Shown here: positions 33,054-41,581 of the stretch, in pieces | How positions within the stretch are numbered: the first letter of the stretch is position 1 | Layout: the number at the start of each line of letters is the position of its first letter | Origin: Sandaracinobacteroides sp041675905 | Lineage (GTDB): Bacteria > Pseudomonadota > Alphaproteobacteria > Sphingomonadales > Sphingomonadaceae | Reading direction: 5' to 3' | Length of the DNA stretch: 64,000 nucleotides | Assembly (NCBI GenBank): GCA_041675905.1 | Contig: JBAYSX010000009.1 | Span: 22,625-86,624 of the forward strand | Notes under the pieces: model-generated | What the model was told of the DNA's origin: nothing | Databases searched by the model: none | The model's input: the letters and a program-made list of their open reading frames with translations, nothing else | Translations under genes and position numbers: made by a program

Positions 33054-33833
33054 ATGGGTAAACTGGCAGGCAAGGTTGCGCTGATTACCGGCGGCACGTC
33101 GGGGATTGGCAAGGGAACGGTTACGCGTTTCATCGAAGACGGCGCGAAAGTTATTTTCACCGGTTCCAATGAACAGGCGGCCGCCGCGATCACCGCCGAG
33201 ACCGGCGCGGAGTTCGCAAAAAGCCGCGTGGAAGATCCGGGCGACTGGGAGCGGCTGACAAGCCTCATCCGTGAAAAATATGGTCGGCTGGACATCGCGT
33301 TCGCCAATGCCGGCGTGGAGCGCGGTGACGGCAACATCGAGACTATCACCTTCGAGGGGTGGAATAATCTGCTGGCGGTCAATCTCACCGGCGTGATGCT
33401 GACACTGCAAGCCGCTGTACGCTTGATGCGTGATAATCCGGGTGGGCCTACGGGATCGATCATCGTCAATTCTTCCATGAACGCGCATCGGGCGATGGGG
33501 AATTTCGTCGCCTATTCCACCACCAAGACGGCAGTTCTGGGGCTGGCGAAATCGGTGGCGATGCATTGCGGAACCCAGGGGCTGGCCATCCGGTGCAATG
33601 CGATCCTGCCGGGCGTGGTGGAAACGGACATGATTCAGGGCATTATTGATCGCTCGCCAGATTCCGCCGCCGCGCGTGCGGCCTATGAAAGCATGTCGCC
33701 CATGCGGCGCATGGCGCAGGTGTCCGAAGTGGCCGGTCTTGTAGCCTTCCTGGCGTCGGACGAAGCCGCATTCATATCCGGCGGCGAATATGCGATTGAT
33801 GGCGCCTCCACCGCGGGCACAATGGGGGTCTGA
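33054..33833 (+). CDS. SDR oxidoreductase
   Basis: A 259-residue classical short-chain dehydrogenase with TGGTSGIG (TGxxxGxG), a NAG strand, SIIVNSSMNAHRAM for the active Ser, YSTTK (YxxxK) and a C-terminal EYAIDGAST. Probably NAD-dependent. Its stop is 4 bases before the TIM-barrel start, so translation is likely coupled. Counterpart of the SDR-SDR-TIM group at 15772-18158. Confidence 0.87.
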   Translation: MGKLAGKVALITGGTSGIGKGTVTRFIEDGAKVIFTGSNEQAAAAITAETGAEFAKSRVEDPGDWERLTSLIREKYGRLDIAFANAGVERGDGNIETITFEGWNNLLAVNLTGVMLTLQAAVRLMRDNPGGPTGSIIVNSSMNAHRAMGNFVAYSTTKTAVLGLAKSVAMHCGTQGLAIRCNAILPGVVETDMIQGIIDRSPDSAAARAAYESMSPMRRMAQVSEVAGLVAFLASDEAAFISGGEYAIDGASTAGTMGV

Positions 33834-33837
33834 CAGC

Positions 33838-34710
33838 ATGGCTGCATTGCCGGATAATCCGCTGCTGGTCGCCAGCTATTTTACGCTGGCCGGGGATATC
33901 AATCCCTTTGGAGGCAATACCGTAAGCGCGATCCCGTTCGCGCAACGCGCAGAAGCAGCGGCCACCGTCGGGTATCGCGGAATCGGCATCGGCCACGAGG
34001 ATCTGGCGCATCTGCTGGAAACCCTGGGCGCGGCGGAAATCCGGCGTATTCTCGCGGCGAACAGCCTTGGCTTCCTCGAACTGGAGGTGTTGGGCGGCTG
34101 GTTTGCGGCAGGAGAACAGCGGGCGGCATCAGACGAGGTGCGGGCGTTGCTTTTGCGGGCAGCCGGAGAACTTGGCGCGGCGCATATCAAGGTGGCCGGC
34201 GAGCTTGACGGCGGCAATTGGCCGGACGATCTGATCGCGCGGGAGTTCGCACAACTTTGCGACGAGGCGGCTGCGGTCGGCACGGCAATCTGTATCGAAC
34301 TGTATCCCGCCAGTAATATTGCCAGGCTGGAAACCGGGCGCGCTATCGTCGAGGGCGCGGGCCGACGCAATGGCGGGCTGTTGCTGGACATCTGGCATAT
34401 GATGCGTGGCGGCATTGATCTGGCCGATGTCGCCCGTCTCGACGTGGCGTTGATTCGCCATGTGGAACTGGACGATGCCGATGCCGAACAGATCGGCACG
34501 ATCAACGAGGATACGGTCGACCGCCGGCGCCTGTGCGGGGAGGGAGACTTTCCCGTGGCGGAGTTTCTGAACAGCATCGCCGCCACCGGCTACACGGGCG
34601 CTTATGGTGTGGAAATCCTGTCCGAGGAACATCGCCGTTGGGATGTGCAAACAGCGGCCCGGCGGACGTTCGAGACAACGCGGCGGTTCTTTCCGTCCCC
34701 CCGTGCGTGA
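33838..34710 (+). CDS. TIM-barrel sugar-phosphate isomerase/epimerase-like protein (2)
   Basis: A 290-residue xylose-isomerase-like TIM-barrel. Candidate metal ligands: Glu in CIELYPASN, Asp/His in LLLDIWHMMR, His-Glu in IRHVELDDA, and Glu in GVEILSEEHRRW. These match the Glu-Asp-His-Glu set of the family better than the first TIM protein. Start at 33838. Last gene of the ligase-SnoaL-ABM-SnoaL-SDR-TIM run, convergent with the asparagine-synthase-like gene. Expected to be a metal-dependent isomerase or lyase of a hydroxy-keto substrate. Confidence 0.8.
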   Translation: MAALPDNPLLVASYFTLAGDINPFGGNTVSAIPFAQRAEAAATVGYRGIGIGHEDLAHLLETLGAAEIRRILAANSLGFLELEVLGGWFAAGEQRAASDEVRALLLRAAGELGAAHIKVAGELDGGNWPDDLIAREFAQLCDEAAAVGTAICIELYPASNIARLETGRAIVEGAGRRNGGLLLDIWHMMRGGIDLADVARLDVALIRHVELDDADAEQIGTINEDTVDRRRLCGEGDFPVAEFLNSIAATGYTGAYGVEILSEEHRRWDVQTAARRTFETTRRFFPSPRA

Positions 34711-34729
34711 CTTCCCGCCTGGACAGTCG

Positions 34730-36178
34730 TTAATGCTGTCGCGCCATCCGCTTGCGAATATAACGTTGTACGGTTTTTAGTCCGTCGATCTGGGCGAGTT
34801 TGTTCAATGGCCCGAGGCGGTCCCGCCAGGTACCATAAGCGTTGATGGGCCATTCCATTGCATCGGGCCACAAGCGGTTGCCGATCAGTCGCAGCACGGG
34901 CTCGCATGTACGCAATTCCACCGGCAGGGTCAGAAAGATGTTCTGGATGGACCATTGCGCGAACGGCATCAGCATCCATAACGATGTGCGCTGAATGGGC
35001 GCCTGGGCCATCCCCCAACTGCTCATCCGCAGTTCGATATAGGCGAGATCGAGGATGACGGAGCGCAGCAGGTGTGCAATCGGCGCCAGCCAGGCGGAAA
35101 CATTAGCCTCCTGCTCGCTATCCTGCGGCTGTTTCAGCCGGGCGAGAATATTCGCCGGAGAGGCCTGCGCGTTTTCGATGGTCCGCCATTCATCGGCATA
35201 GAGGAAGCATCGGGCCGGCTCGCCAAACAGGCCGGTGAGCGCCATATCGGCATCTATCCGGGCCATCGTTGGATAACTGGTGCGATTGGGGGAGCGGGCC
35301 GCGTGGCCCACTTCACGGTCCCATATCTCCATCTCATCTGCTGTCGCGACTATAATGGGCAAAATTTCATGATGAATGCCGAGCGCCGCGCACATTTTAC
35401 GTGGCACTGTCTGGTCATAAGTCTCAACGCCCGACGAGAGCGTATAGGCGGAGATCCGGTCCATGACCTTGCGGGATGCGGCGAGGACCAGGCGGCTGTC
35501 CACACCGGCCGTCAGGGATATGGTAACATGATGTCGCCCGGCCAGCGCTTCTACAAAACCTTCCATGGCATGAGCGACGGTTTCGACGGCCTGGGTCAGC
35601 GTTGGCGGAGGGGCTGCCAGCATTTCCTCATGCGGCCAGAAGCGATGCGCGGTAAACCGGTCGAGATCGAGATAATGGTTGGCCAGCAACCGTTCGGTAC
35701 CCGCGTGGGCGGTGAGCGTCCCGGAAATCCATCCGGCCTGGCCTTCCTTGTTAACAAGCTTGTCGACCCGCTTCTGCAATAACCGCCGGTCATATTCCGC
35801 CGTATCGAAAATTTGATTGGCGGACGCGCCAAATCGCCGGTTTTCGGCACAATAGACGATGGGAATCGTGCCACCGCAATCAGGATAAAGTCTCCGGCCC
35901 AGTGCGCCGCCCCGGGTTTCAAACAGCAGCAGGCCGCAAAGGCCAAAAATCACCTTTTTTTCAAAATCCGCAGGGGTGCTGATGGCGGCGGTCGTGTGGA
36001 TTTCACCATTGGCTACCGAAAGCCCCGCGCCCAGCCAGCCCTCGACCAGAAAGCCATGCGCCGATGCAATAATCCCGCCGCTGGTGTCGCGAATCGGCCA
36101 GCTGCGCAATCCACGGCTGAGCCGCAGCTCCACCCTTTCTTCCCCCACCCGGCCCGCTATACCGAAAGGCTCAACCAT
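34730..36178 (-). CDS. Asparagine-synthase-like protein without an N-terminal nucleophile Cys
   Basis: A 482-residue protein. The C-terminal half has an ATP pyrophosphatase-type loop (SLTAGVDSR, about 221-229) as in asparagine synthetase, followed by YTLSSGVETYDQTVP. The N-terminal half resembles a glutaminase-like domain (GRRLYPDCGGTIPIVY) but begins MVEPFG, so the Cys2 nucleophile of class II amidotransferases is missing. It may therefore use another amine donor, as in beta-lactam synthetase or lasso-peptide cyclase. No precursor peptide or partner gene was found nearby. GGAAAG precedes the start. Function unknown; possibly envelope or secondary metabolism. Confidence 0.7.
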   Translation of the reverse strand: MVEPFGIAGRVGEERVELRLSRGLRSWPIRDTSGGIIASAHGFLVEGWLGAGLSVANGEIHTTAAISTPADFEKKVIFGLCGLLLFETRGGALGRRLYPDCGGTIPIVYCAENRRFGASANQIFDTAEYDRRLLQKRVDKLVNKEGQAGWISGTLTAHAGTERLLANHYLDLDRFTAHRFWPHEEMLAAPPPTLTQAVETVAHAMEGFVEALAGRHHVTISLTAGVDSRLVLAASRKVMDRISAYTLSSGVETYDQTVPRKMCAALGIHHEILPIIVATADEMEIWDREVGHAARSPNRTSYPTMARIDADMALTGLFGEPARCFLYADEWRTIENAQASPANILARLKQPQDSEQEANVSAWLAPIAHLLRSVILDLAYIELRMSSWGMAQAPIQRTSLWMLMPFAQWSIQNIFLTLPVELRTCEPVLRLIGNRLWPDAMEWPINAYGTWRDRLGPLNKLAQIDGLKTVQRYIRKRMARQH

Positions 36179-36270
36179 ATGATATCTTTCCGACGCCAGG
36201 TACGAGTTACGCGCCTTTTATACAGCGTCTGCCATAGTGTGATACGTCTGAAAAGGGCTGTAGGTTAAAC

Positions 36271-36936
36271 TCAATCCGTTATGCGCCGGGCCGAAATGAT
36301 GCGAACCGGATGGGCAAGCATCTGGCCCCGCATCGCACCTTCGCCAAGGGTTGACGATACCGGGGCAGCGAGGATCTGGCGAACAATATCCATGCCCTGT
36401 TCCACATGGCCGAACACGGCAAACCCCAGATTGTCCCCTGACGCTTCCGGATTGGCGTCGAGCGAGGGAATTTCTCCGAGCGTGATGAAAAAATCCCCCT
36501 GCGCGCTGCCGGGGGCGAGCCGCGCCATGGAGATGCTGCCCTCCTGATGCGTCAGGCCGGTTTTGCTGGTGGCTTCATGCGCGACGGGCGACAGCAACTT
36601 CTTGCCATCCCGGCCGACGCCACCCTGCACAAGGCCAATTTCCGATGGCCATTGCGGCGGGCCACCCAGTTTCAGCGCGCGATAAAAGGTCGTGCCGTCC
36701 AGCCGCTTCTGATCGACATAGCGGAGGAAATTGGCGGTGGTCAGCGGCGCACGTTCCTTTTCCAGCGCCAGCACGATCGGCCCCATGCCGGTAACAAGTT
36801 GCACACGCACCAGGGCATGCCGCGGCGGCTGCGATGGCGGCGCTTCCGCCGGGAGAACCGGGGGCGGTGCGACGGGCGGCGCTTCCTGCGCCAGCGCCGG
36901 TACTGCAAACAGCCATGCAACCAGAAACCGAATCAT
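36271..36936 (-). CDS. Periplasmic cyclophilin-type peptidyl-prolyl isomerase
   Basis: A 221-residue cyclophilin. A signal peptide (MIRFLVAWLFAVPALAQ) is followed by a Pro-rich linker (about 20-45) and the isomerase domain: VTGMGPIVLALEKERAPLTT, NFLRYVDQKRLDGTTFYRAL, GLVQGG, SISMARLAPGSAQGDFFI and FGHVEQGMDIV. Folding helper for secreted or outer-membrane proteins. The ATG at 36936 opens the signal peptide; an upstream in-frame ATG at 37023 would overlap the divergent receptor start. It lies 80 bases from the TonB-receptor gene on the other strand. Confidence 0.87.
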   Translation of the reverse strand: MIRFLVAWLFAVPALAQEAPPVAPPPVLPAEAPPSQPPRHALVRVQLVTGMGPIVLALEKERAPLTTANFLRYVDQKRLDGTTFYRALKLGGPPQWPSEIGLVQGGVGRDGKKLLSPVAHEATSKTGLTHQEGSISMARLAPGSAQGDFFITLGEIPSLDANPEASGDNLGFAVFGHVEQGMDIVRQILAAPVSSTLGEGAMRGQMLAHPVRIISARRITD

Positions 36937-37016
36937 GAGACCGGATACAGCATGATCGGCAACAGCAAACAACCACCCTGCTTGACTTCCGTTGTGCGGC
37001 TGGTCTGAAAGGCGCG

Positions 37017-39020
37017 ATGGCAACGAAAAGATTTCTGTTCGCCGCCGCGGTTTGCGGCATGGGCGGCCTTCCGGCGATTGCGGAGACGGCGCCCGCTGAT
37101 ATCATCGTTACCGGCCAGGGATTGCCGCAGCCGCCGGGCGCGCGCGCATATGGCTCGGTGGTGATCGGGCAGGAGCAATTGCGCAACAGTCCCTCAGGAC
37201 GGCTGGATGCGGTGCTGGAGAGCGTCGCCGGATTCCAGCAATTCCGCCGTTCCGACAGCCGCGCCTCCAACCCGACAGCGCAGGGTGCGACCTTGCGGTC
37301 TTTGGGGGGAAATGCCTCCAGCCGGACGCTGGTGCTGATCGATGGCGTGCCGGTGGCGGACCCGTTTTTTGGTAATATTCCCTTTGCGGCGCTGACGCCC
37401 GGGCGTTTGTCCGCCGTGCGTATAACCCGTGGCAGCGGCGCGGGGCCGTTCGGCGCAGGCGCGCTGGCGGGCACCATCGAACTGATGAGCGCGAGTGGCG
37501 CGGATCTGCCATTGCTCTCCGCCAGCGCGCTGGGTGGCAGCCGTGACGCCAGCGAAATATCGGCGAGCTTCAATCCGCATCTGGGGGCTGGCACGTTGTC
37601 GCTTTCCGGGCGATGGGATCGTGGCGACGGTTTTTACACCACGCCCGAAGACCAGCGCGGCCCTGCCGACGTGCGGGCGCGCTATGAAAGCTGGTCCACC
37701 AGCCTGAACGCCGTGGTTCCGCTATCGGCGCAAACGGAAATCCAGGTGCGCGGCCTGATCTGGCGCGATGATCGCACCTTGCGCTTTGCCGGCGCGGACA
37801 ACAGCATCGAAGGGCAGGACGCCAGCATCCGTCTGGTGTCCCGCGGCGATTGGCAGATCGATGCACTGGCTTATCTTCAGACACGCGATTTCACCAATAT
37901 CGTCGTCAGCGCGACAAGTTTCCGGCCTGTACTCGACCAGCGCGCGACACCGGCCACCGGTTATGGCGGGAAGTTCGAACTGCGCCCCCCGGTGGGTGGG
38001 GACCATGTACTGCGGCTGGGCGCGGACCTGCGGGCCAATAGTGGCACGATGTTCGAAAACGCCATTTCCGGCATGACGGGTCTGGTGACAGCGCGGCGGC
38101 GGGCCGGCGGCGACAGTAGTACCATCGGCATGTTCATCGAGGATGACTGGGCCCTGGGCGATGTGGTGCTGACGGCGGGCGGGCGGCTCGATCACTGGCG
38201 TATCGATGGCGGCCATTTCACCGAACATGCGGCGGACGGCACATTGCGTCAGGATCAGCGTTTTGCCGACCGTTCCGGCTGGCGCGCCAATGGCCGGCTG
38301 GGTGCGCTTTGGCGACCCGCTGACGCCATCACCTTGCGCGCGGCAGGCTATACGGGCTTTCGCATGCCGACGCTGAACGAGTTGTATCGTCCTTTCACCG
38401 TTTTCCCGGTAACGACACAGGCCAATGCCGAACTCGGCCTCGAGCGGTTGCGCGGCGTGGAGGCAGGCGTGGAATATGCGCCGATCAACGGCACGCGGCT
38501 TGCAGCGACGCTGTTCCACAATCGGCTGTCGGGGGCCATTGCCAACGTCACCATCGGGCGCAATTTGCGCGAGCGCCGCAATGTGGATGCGATCATCGCC
38601 AAAGGTGTCGAACTGACGGCGGAATCGCGCCTCGGCGCGCTGCTGCTGGCGGCGTCTTATGCGTATAGCCATAGCGCGGTGAAGGGCGCCGGAATATTCG
38701 CGGACCTGGATGGCATGACGCCGTCGCAAAGCCCGCGCCATATCGCGGCGGGCAGCATCGGCTGGTCCGGACCGGGCGGTCTGCATCTGACGGCGCACGG
38801 ACGTTATGTCGGCAAGCAATATGAGGATGACCGGGAGACGGACGTGCTGCCGGACGCCTTCACGCTGGGTGCGACTGCCGGCCTGCCGCTGGGCGGGGGT
38901 CTGAGCCTCTTCGGGCGGGTCGAAAACCTGTTCGATGCGGACGTTATTACCCGTAATGCCGGCGGTTCCATCGATCTTGGCGCGCCCCGTACACTGTGGC
39001 TGGGCTTGCGCTTCAACTGA
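37017..39020 (+). CDS. TonB-dependent outer-membrane receptor
   Basis: A 667-residue receptor. It has a signal peptide (about 1-22), a TonB-box-like DIIVTGQ near 28-34, a plug domain (SGRLDAVLESVAGFQQFRRS, RTLVLIDGVPVADPFFGN, ITRGSGAGPFGAGALAGTIE) and a beta-barrel ending with LWLGLRFN, whose terminal Phe region is typical of outer-membrane insertion. Its size is in the BtuB/vitamin or siderophore-type range. No cobalamin riboswitch or Fur box is seen in the 80-base upstream gap, so the ligand is unknown. Energized by the TonB system encoded at 5118-7537. Confidence 0.87.
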   Translation: MATKRFLFAAAVCGMGGLPAIAETAPADIIVTGQGLPQPPGARAYGSVVIGQEQLRNSPSGRLDAVLESVAGFQQFRRSDSRASNPTAQGATLRSLGGNASSRTLVLIDGVPVADPFFGNIPFAALTPGRLSAVRITRGSGAGPFGAGALAGTIELMSASGADLPLLSASALGGSRDASEISASFNPHLGAGTLSLSGRWDRGDGFYTTPEDQRGPADVRARYESWSTSLNAVVPLSAQTEIQVRGLIWRDDRTLRFAGADNSIEGQDASIRLVSRGDWQIDALAYLQTRDFTNIVVSATSFRPVLDQRATPATGYGGKFELRPPVGGDHVLRLGADLRANSGTMFENAISGMTGLVTARRRAGGDSSTIGMFIEDDWALGDVVLTAGGRLDHWRIDGGHFTEHAADGTLRQDQRFADRSGWRANGRLGALWRPADAITLRAAGYTGFRMPTLNELYRPFTVFPVTTQANAELGLERLRGVEAGVEYAPINGTRLAATLFHNRLSGAIANVTIGRNLRERRNVDAIIAKGVELTAESRLGALLLAASYAYSHSAVKGAGIFADLDGMTPSQSPRHIAAGSIGWSGPGGLHLTAHGRYVGKQYEDDRETDVLPDAFTLGATAGLPLGGGLSLFGRVENLFDADVITRNAGGSIDLGAPRTLWLGLRFN

Positions 39021-39066
39021 TATTCAGTTGCCCTTGTCCATCCCGCGCGGGCATGGAGGGCGCCGG

Positions 39067-40380
39067 ATGCTGATACGGATTCTGATCTTCCTGTTGTGGG
39101 CGGGAATGGCGGGCGGCGTTACGGCGAAGCCCGTTGCCGGTGTGTTGCGGCTCGTTCCGGTCACCAATGGCGTCCATGTGCGGCTGGCGCTGTCCGGGCC
39201 CTTGTCCGGGCCGCCACGGGCGCTGGCGCTCGACGATCCGCTGCGCTGGGCGATTGATCTGGATAATGCCTCCAGCCTGCGGCGCGATGTGGAAGGTGCG
39301 GGGCTGGCGAAGGGTGCGCGGGTGTCGCAATTCGATCCGCAGACCGTGCGCATTGTTCTCGATCTGGAACGGCCGCTGGAACTCGTCGGCGCTGTGCAGG
39401 GCCGGGATAATACCCTTGAACTGCGCTTTCGCGGCACCAGCGAGGCGGAGTTTAGCGCCGCCGTCCGCCGTGGACGCGTGGTGATGACGCGCTTTTCGCA
39501 GGAAAATCTGGTGGCCGTGCCACCCGGCCCGAAAGCGGCGCCCGATCTGGCGCGGGAAAGCGCCCGGCGGCTCGATCAGGTGGAGGCGGCGCTCGCCGCG
39601 TCCGAACGCCAGATTGCCGGGTCGGATGCGAAGACTGCCCAGCCACCCCCCGCCGAAGAAAAGGTCGCGGCTCGTGCCCCGCCGCCTCGCCGCCGCCAGT
39701 TGGTAGTGATCGACGCCGGCCACGGCGGCAAGGATCCGGGTGCGTTATCGGTGCGCGGCGGGCAGGAAAAGCAGGTGACGCTGGCCATCGCCCAGGCGGC
39801 CAAACGCGCCATCGGCCGGCGCGGCGGCGGTATCGATGTGCGGCTGACGCGGGATGACGACCGGTTTCTAACCTTGGGCGGCCGGGTGCGGCTGGCGCGG
39901 CAATGGGGCGCGGACCTGTTCATCTCGATTCACGCGGACAGCGCCGCCAATCCGGATGCGCGCGGGGCATCGGTTTATACCTTGTCCGATGTCGCCTCCG
40001 ACCGCGAGGCGGCACAACTCGCCGCGAAAGAAAACCGTGCCGATCTGATCGCCGGGGTCGATCTGTCCAGAGAGGATCGGGAGGTGACGAATCTGCTGAT
40101 TGACCTTGCCCGGCGCGATTCGATGAACGCCAGCGCCGATTTCGCCTGGCATTTGCAAAGGGCGATGACCCCGCGCGGTACCTTGTTTCGCAGCCAGTTC
40201 CACCGTTTCGCAGGCTTCGCCGTGCTGAAAAATCTGGGGGTTCCGGCGGTGCTGCTGGAAACGGGATATTTGTCCAATAGCGAAGACAGCGCCTATCTGT
40301 TCTCGAAGTCTGGCCAGCAGGCGATCGCCGACGGCATTGCCGATGCGGTGGTGCAATATCTGAAAGGAAATGGACGATGA
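39067..40380 (+). CDS. N-acetylmuramoyl-L-alanine amidase (AmiC type)
   Basis: A 437-residue amidase that cuts the stem peptide from peptidoglycan during cell separation. A signal peptide (MLIRILIFLLWAGMAGGVTA) is followed by an N-terminal AMIN domain (about 25-130), an Ala/Pro-rich linker and an Amidase_3 domain. Zinc ligands are visible: His in DAGHGGKDPGA, Glu in GGQEKQVTL and His in FISIHADSA, plus the catalytic Glu in LLETGYLSN. AmiC-type enzymes need LytM activators such as NlpD; a degenerate LytM protein is encoded at 49383. The DUF924 gene overlaps its stop by 4 bases. Confidence 0.9.
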   Translation: MLIRILIFLLWAGMAGGVTAKPVAGVLRLVPVTNGVHVRLALSGPLSGPPRALALDDPLRWAIDLDNASSLRRDVEGAGLAKGARVSQFDPQTVRIVLDLERPLELVGAVQGRDNTLELRFRGTSEAEFSAAVRRGRVVMTRFSQENLVAVPPGPKAAPDLARESARRLDQVEAALAASERQIAGSDAKTAQPPPAEEKVAARAPPPRRRQLVVIDAGHGGKDPGALSVRGGQEKQVTLAIAQAAKRAIGRRGGGIDVRLTRDDDRFLTLGGRVRLARQWGADLFISIHADSAANPDARGASVYTLSDVASDREAAQLAAKENRADLIAGVDLSREDREVTNLLIDLARRDSMNASADFAWHLQRAMTPRGTLFRSQFHRFAGFAVLKNLGVPAVLLETGYLSNSEDSAYLFSKSGQQAIADGIADAVVQYLKGNGR

Positions 40381-40916
40381 CGAACGCGGCGGATGTAGTC
40401 AGTTTCTGGCGCAAAGCCGGGCCGGAACGCTGGTTCGCCCGCACCGACACGGCGTTCGACACGGATTTTCGTAACGGTTTCCTTGACATCCATATGGCGG
40501 CGGCCCGGCGCGAACTCGATCATTGGCGGCAAACGCCGGAAAGCGCGCTGGCGCTGCTGATCCTGCTGGATCAATATCCTCGCAACAGCTTTCGCGGCAC
40601 CGCGCATATGTACGCGACCGACGCGCTGGCGCTGTGCATCGCGCGGGAAACCGTGGCGTGCGGTTTCGATCAACAGATCGAGCCTGCGTTGCGCCTTTTC
40701 GTCTATCTGCCGTGGGAACATTCGGAAAATCTGGCAGACCAGCGCCGGGCCGTCGAACTGATCACGCCGCTGGGTGGAGAACCATTATCCCACGCCCTCA
40801 CGCACCTGGATGTGATTGAGCGATTCGGGCGGTTTCCGCACCGTAATCCGATGTTTGGGCGCGAAACCACGCCCGAGGAAGCTGCCTATCTGGCCGCGGG
40901 CGGTTTCTCGGGATAG
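40377..40916 (+). CDS. DUF924 family protein
   Basis: A 179-residue protein of unknown function belonging to DUF924: VVSFWRKAGPERWFARTDTA, FDTDFRNGF, LILLDQYPRNSFRGTAHMYA, and FVYLPWEHSENLADQRRAVE. The ATGA overlap with the amidase gene suggests coupling, but I know of no functional link. The protein is all-helical and has no signal sequence. Confidence 0.85.
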   Translation: MTNAADVVSFWRKAGPERWFARTDTAFDTDFRNGFLDIHMAAARRELDHWRQTPESALALLILLDQYPRNSFRGTAHMYATDALALCIARETVACGFDQQIEPALRLFVYLPWEHSENLADQRRAVELITPLGGEPLSHALTHLDVIERFGRFPHRNPMFGRETTPEEAAYLAAGGFSG

Positions 40917-41029
40917 AGGCTGCCGCAAATCCGGCGGGCCGCTCATTCTGCCCCTTGCCAAATCATGGCGCGCCGGAGCATGGACGCCGCGTACTGCATT
41001 GCAACATAGTCAGGGATTAACCACAAACC

Positions 41030-41569
41030 ATGGATATCAGCCAGATTCCCGTCGGAGAAAATCCGCCGAAAGATGTGTATGCCGTTATCGAAATCCCTAT
41101 GGGTGGCGTGCCGGTGAAGTACGAGCTGGACAAGAAATCGGGCGCGCTGTTCGTGGACCGTTTCCTGCACACCGCCATGTATTATCCCTGTAACTATGGC
41201 TTCGTCCCGCACACACTGTCCGACGATGGCGACCCCATCGACATTATCGTCATCGGCCAGGTGCCGGTGGTGCCGGGCGCGATCATCCGCTGCCGGCCGG
41301 TGGGGGCGCTGATTATGGAAGATGAATCGGGCGGAGACGAAAAAATTATCGCCGTCCCGGTGGACAAGCTTCACCCATTCTATACCAATATCCGCAACTA
41401 TACCGATCTGCCGGATGTGCTGATCGAGCAGATCGGCCATTTTTTCCAGCATTACAAGGATCTGGAAAAGGGAAAATGGGCCAAGCTGCAACGCTATGTC
41501 GATGTGGACGAGGCCGAACAACTGATCAAAACCGCCATCGCCCGGGCGCAAGGCTGGGCGGCCGACTGA
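41030..41569 (+). CDS. ppa: Inorganic pyrophosphatase
   Basis: A 179-residue class I pyrophosphatase that hydrolyses PPi released by biosynthesis. Active-site motif DDGDPIDIIV, YELDKKSGALFVDR, YYPCNYGFVP and KIIAVPVDKLHPFY are all present. Length matches bacterial hexameric enzymes (about 175). The gene is preceded by a 113-base gap and followed after 12 bases by the formaldehyde dehydrogenase gene. Confidence 0.96.
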   Translation: MDISQIPVGENPPKDVYAVIEIPMGGVPVKYELDKKSGALFVDRFLHTAMYYPCNYGFVPHTLSDDGDPIDIIVIGQVPVVPGAIIRCRPVGALIMEDESGGDEKIIAVPVDKLHPFYTNIRNYTDLPDVLIEQIGHFFQHYKDLEKGKWAKLQRYVDVDEAEQLIKTAIARAQGWAAD

Positions 41570-41581
41570 GGAGCAAAACCC

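Noticed and set aside
34730..36178. Lasso-peptide cluster
   Set aside because: Only an asparagine-synthase-like gene is present; no precursor, RRE or leader-protease gene was seen.
37017..39020. BtuB with a cobalamin riboswitch
   Set aside because: The upstream gap is only 80 bases and shows no riboswitch fold, so the ligand is left open.
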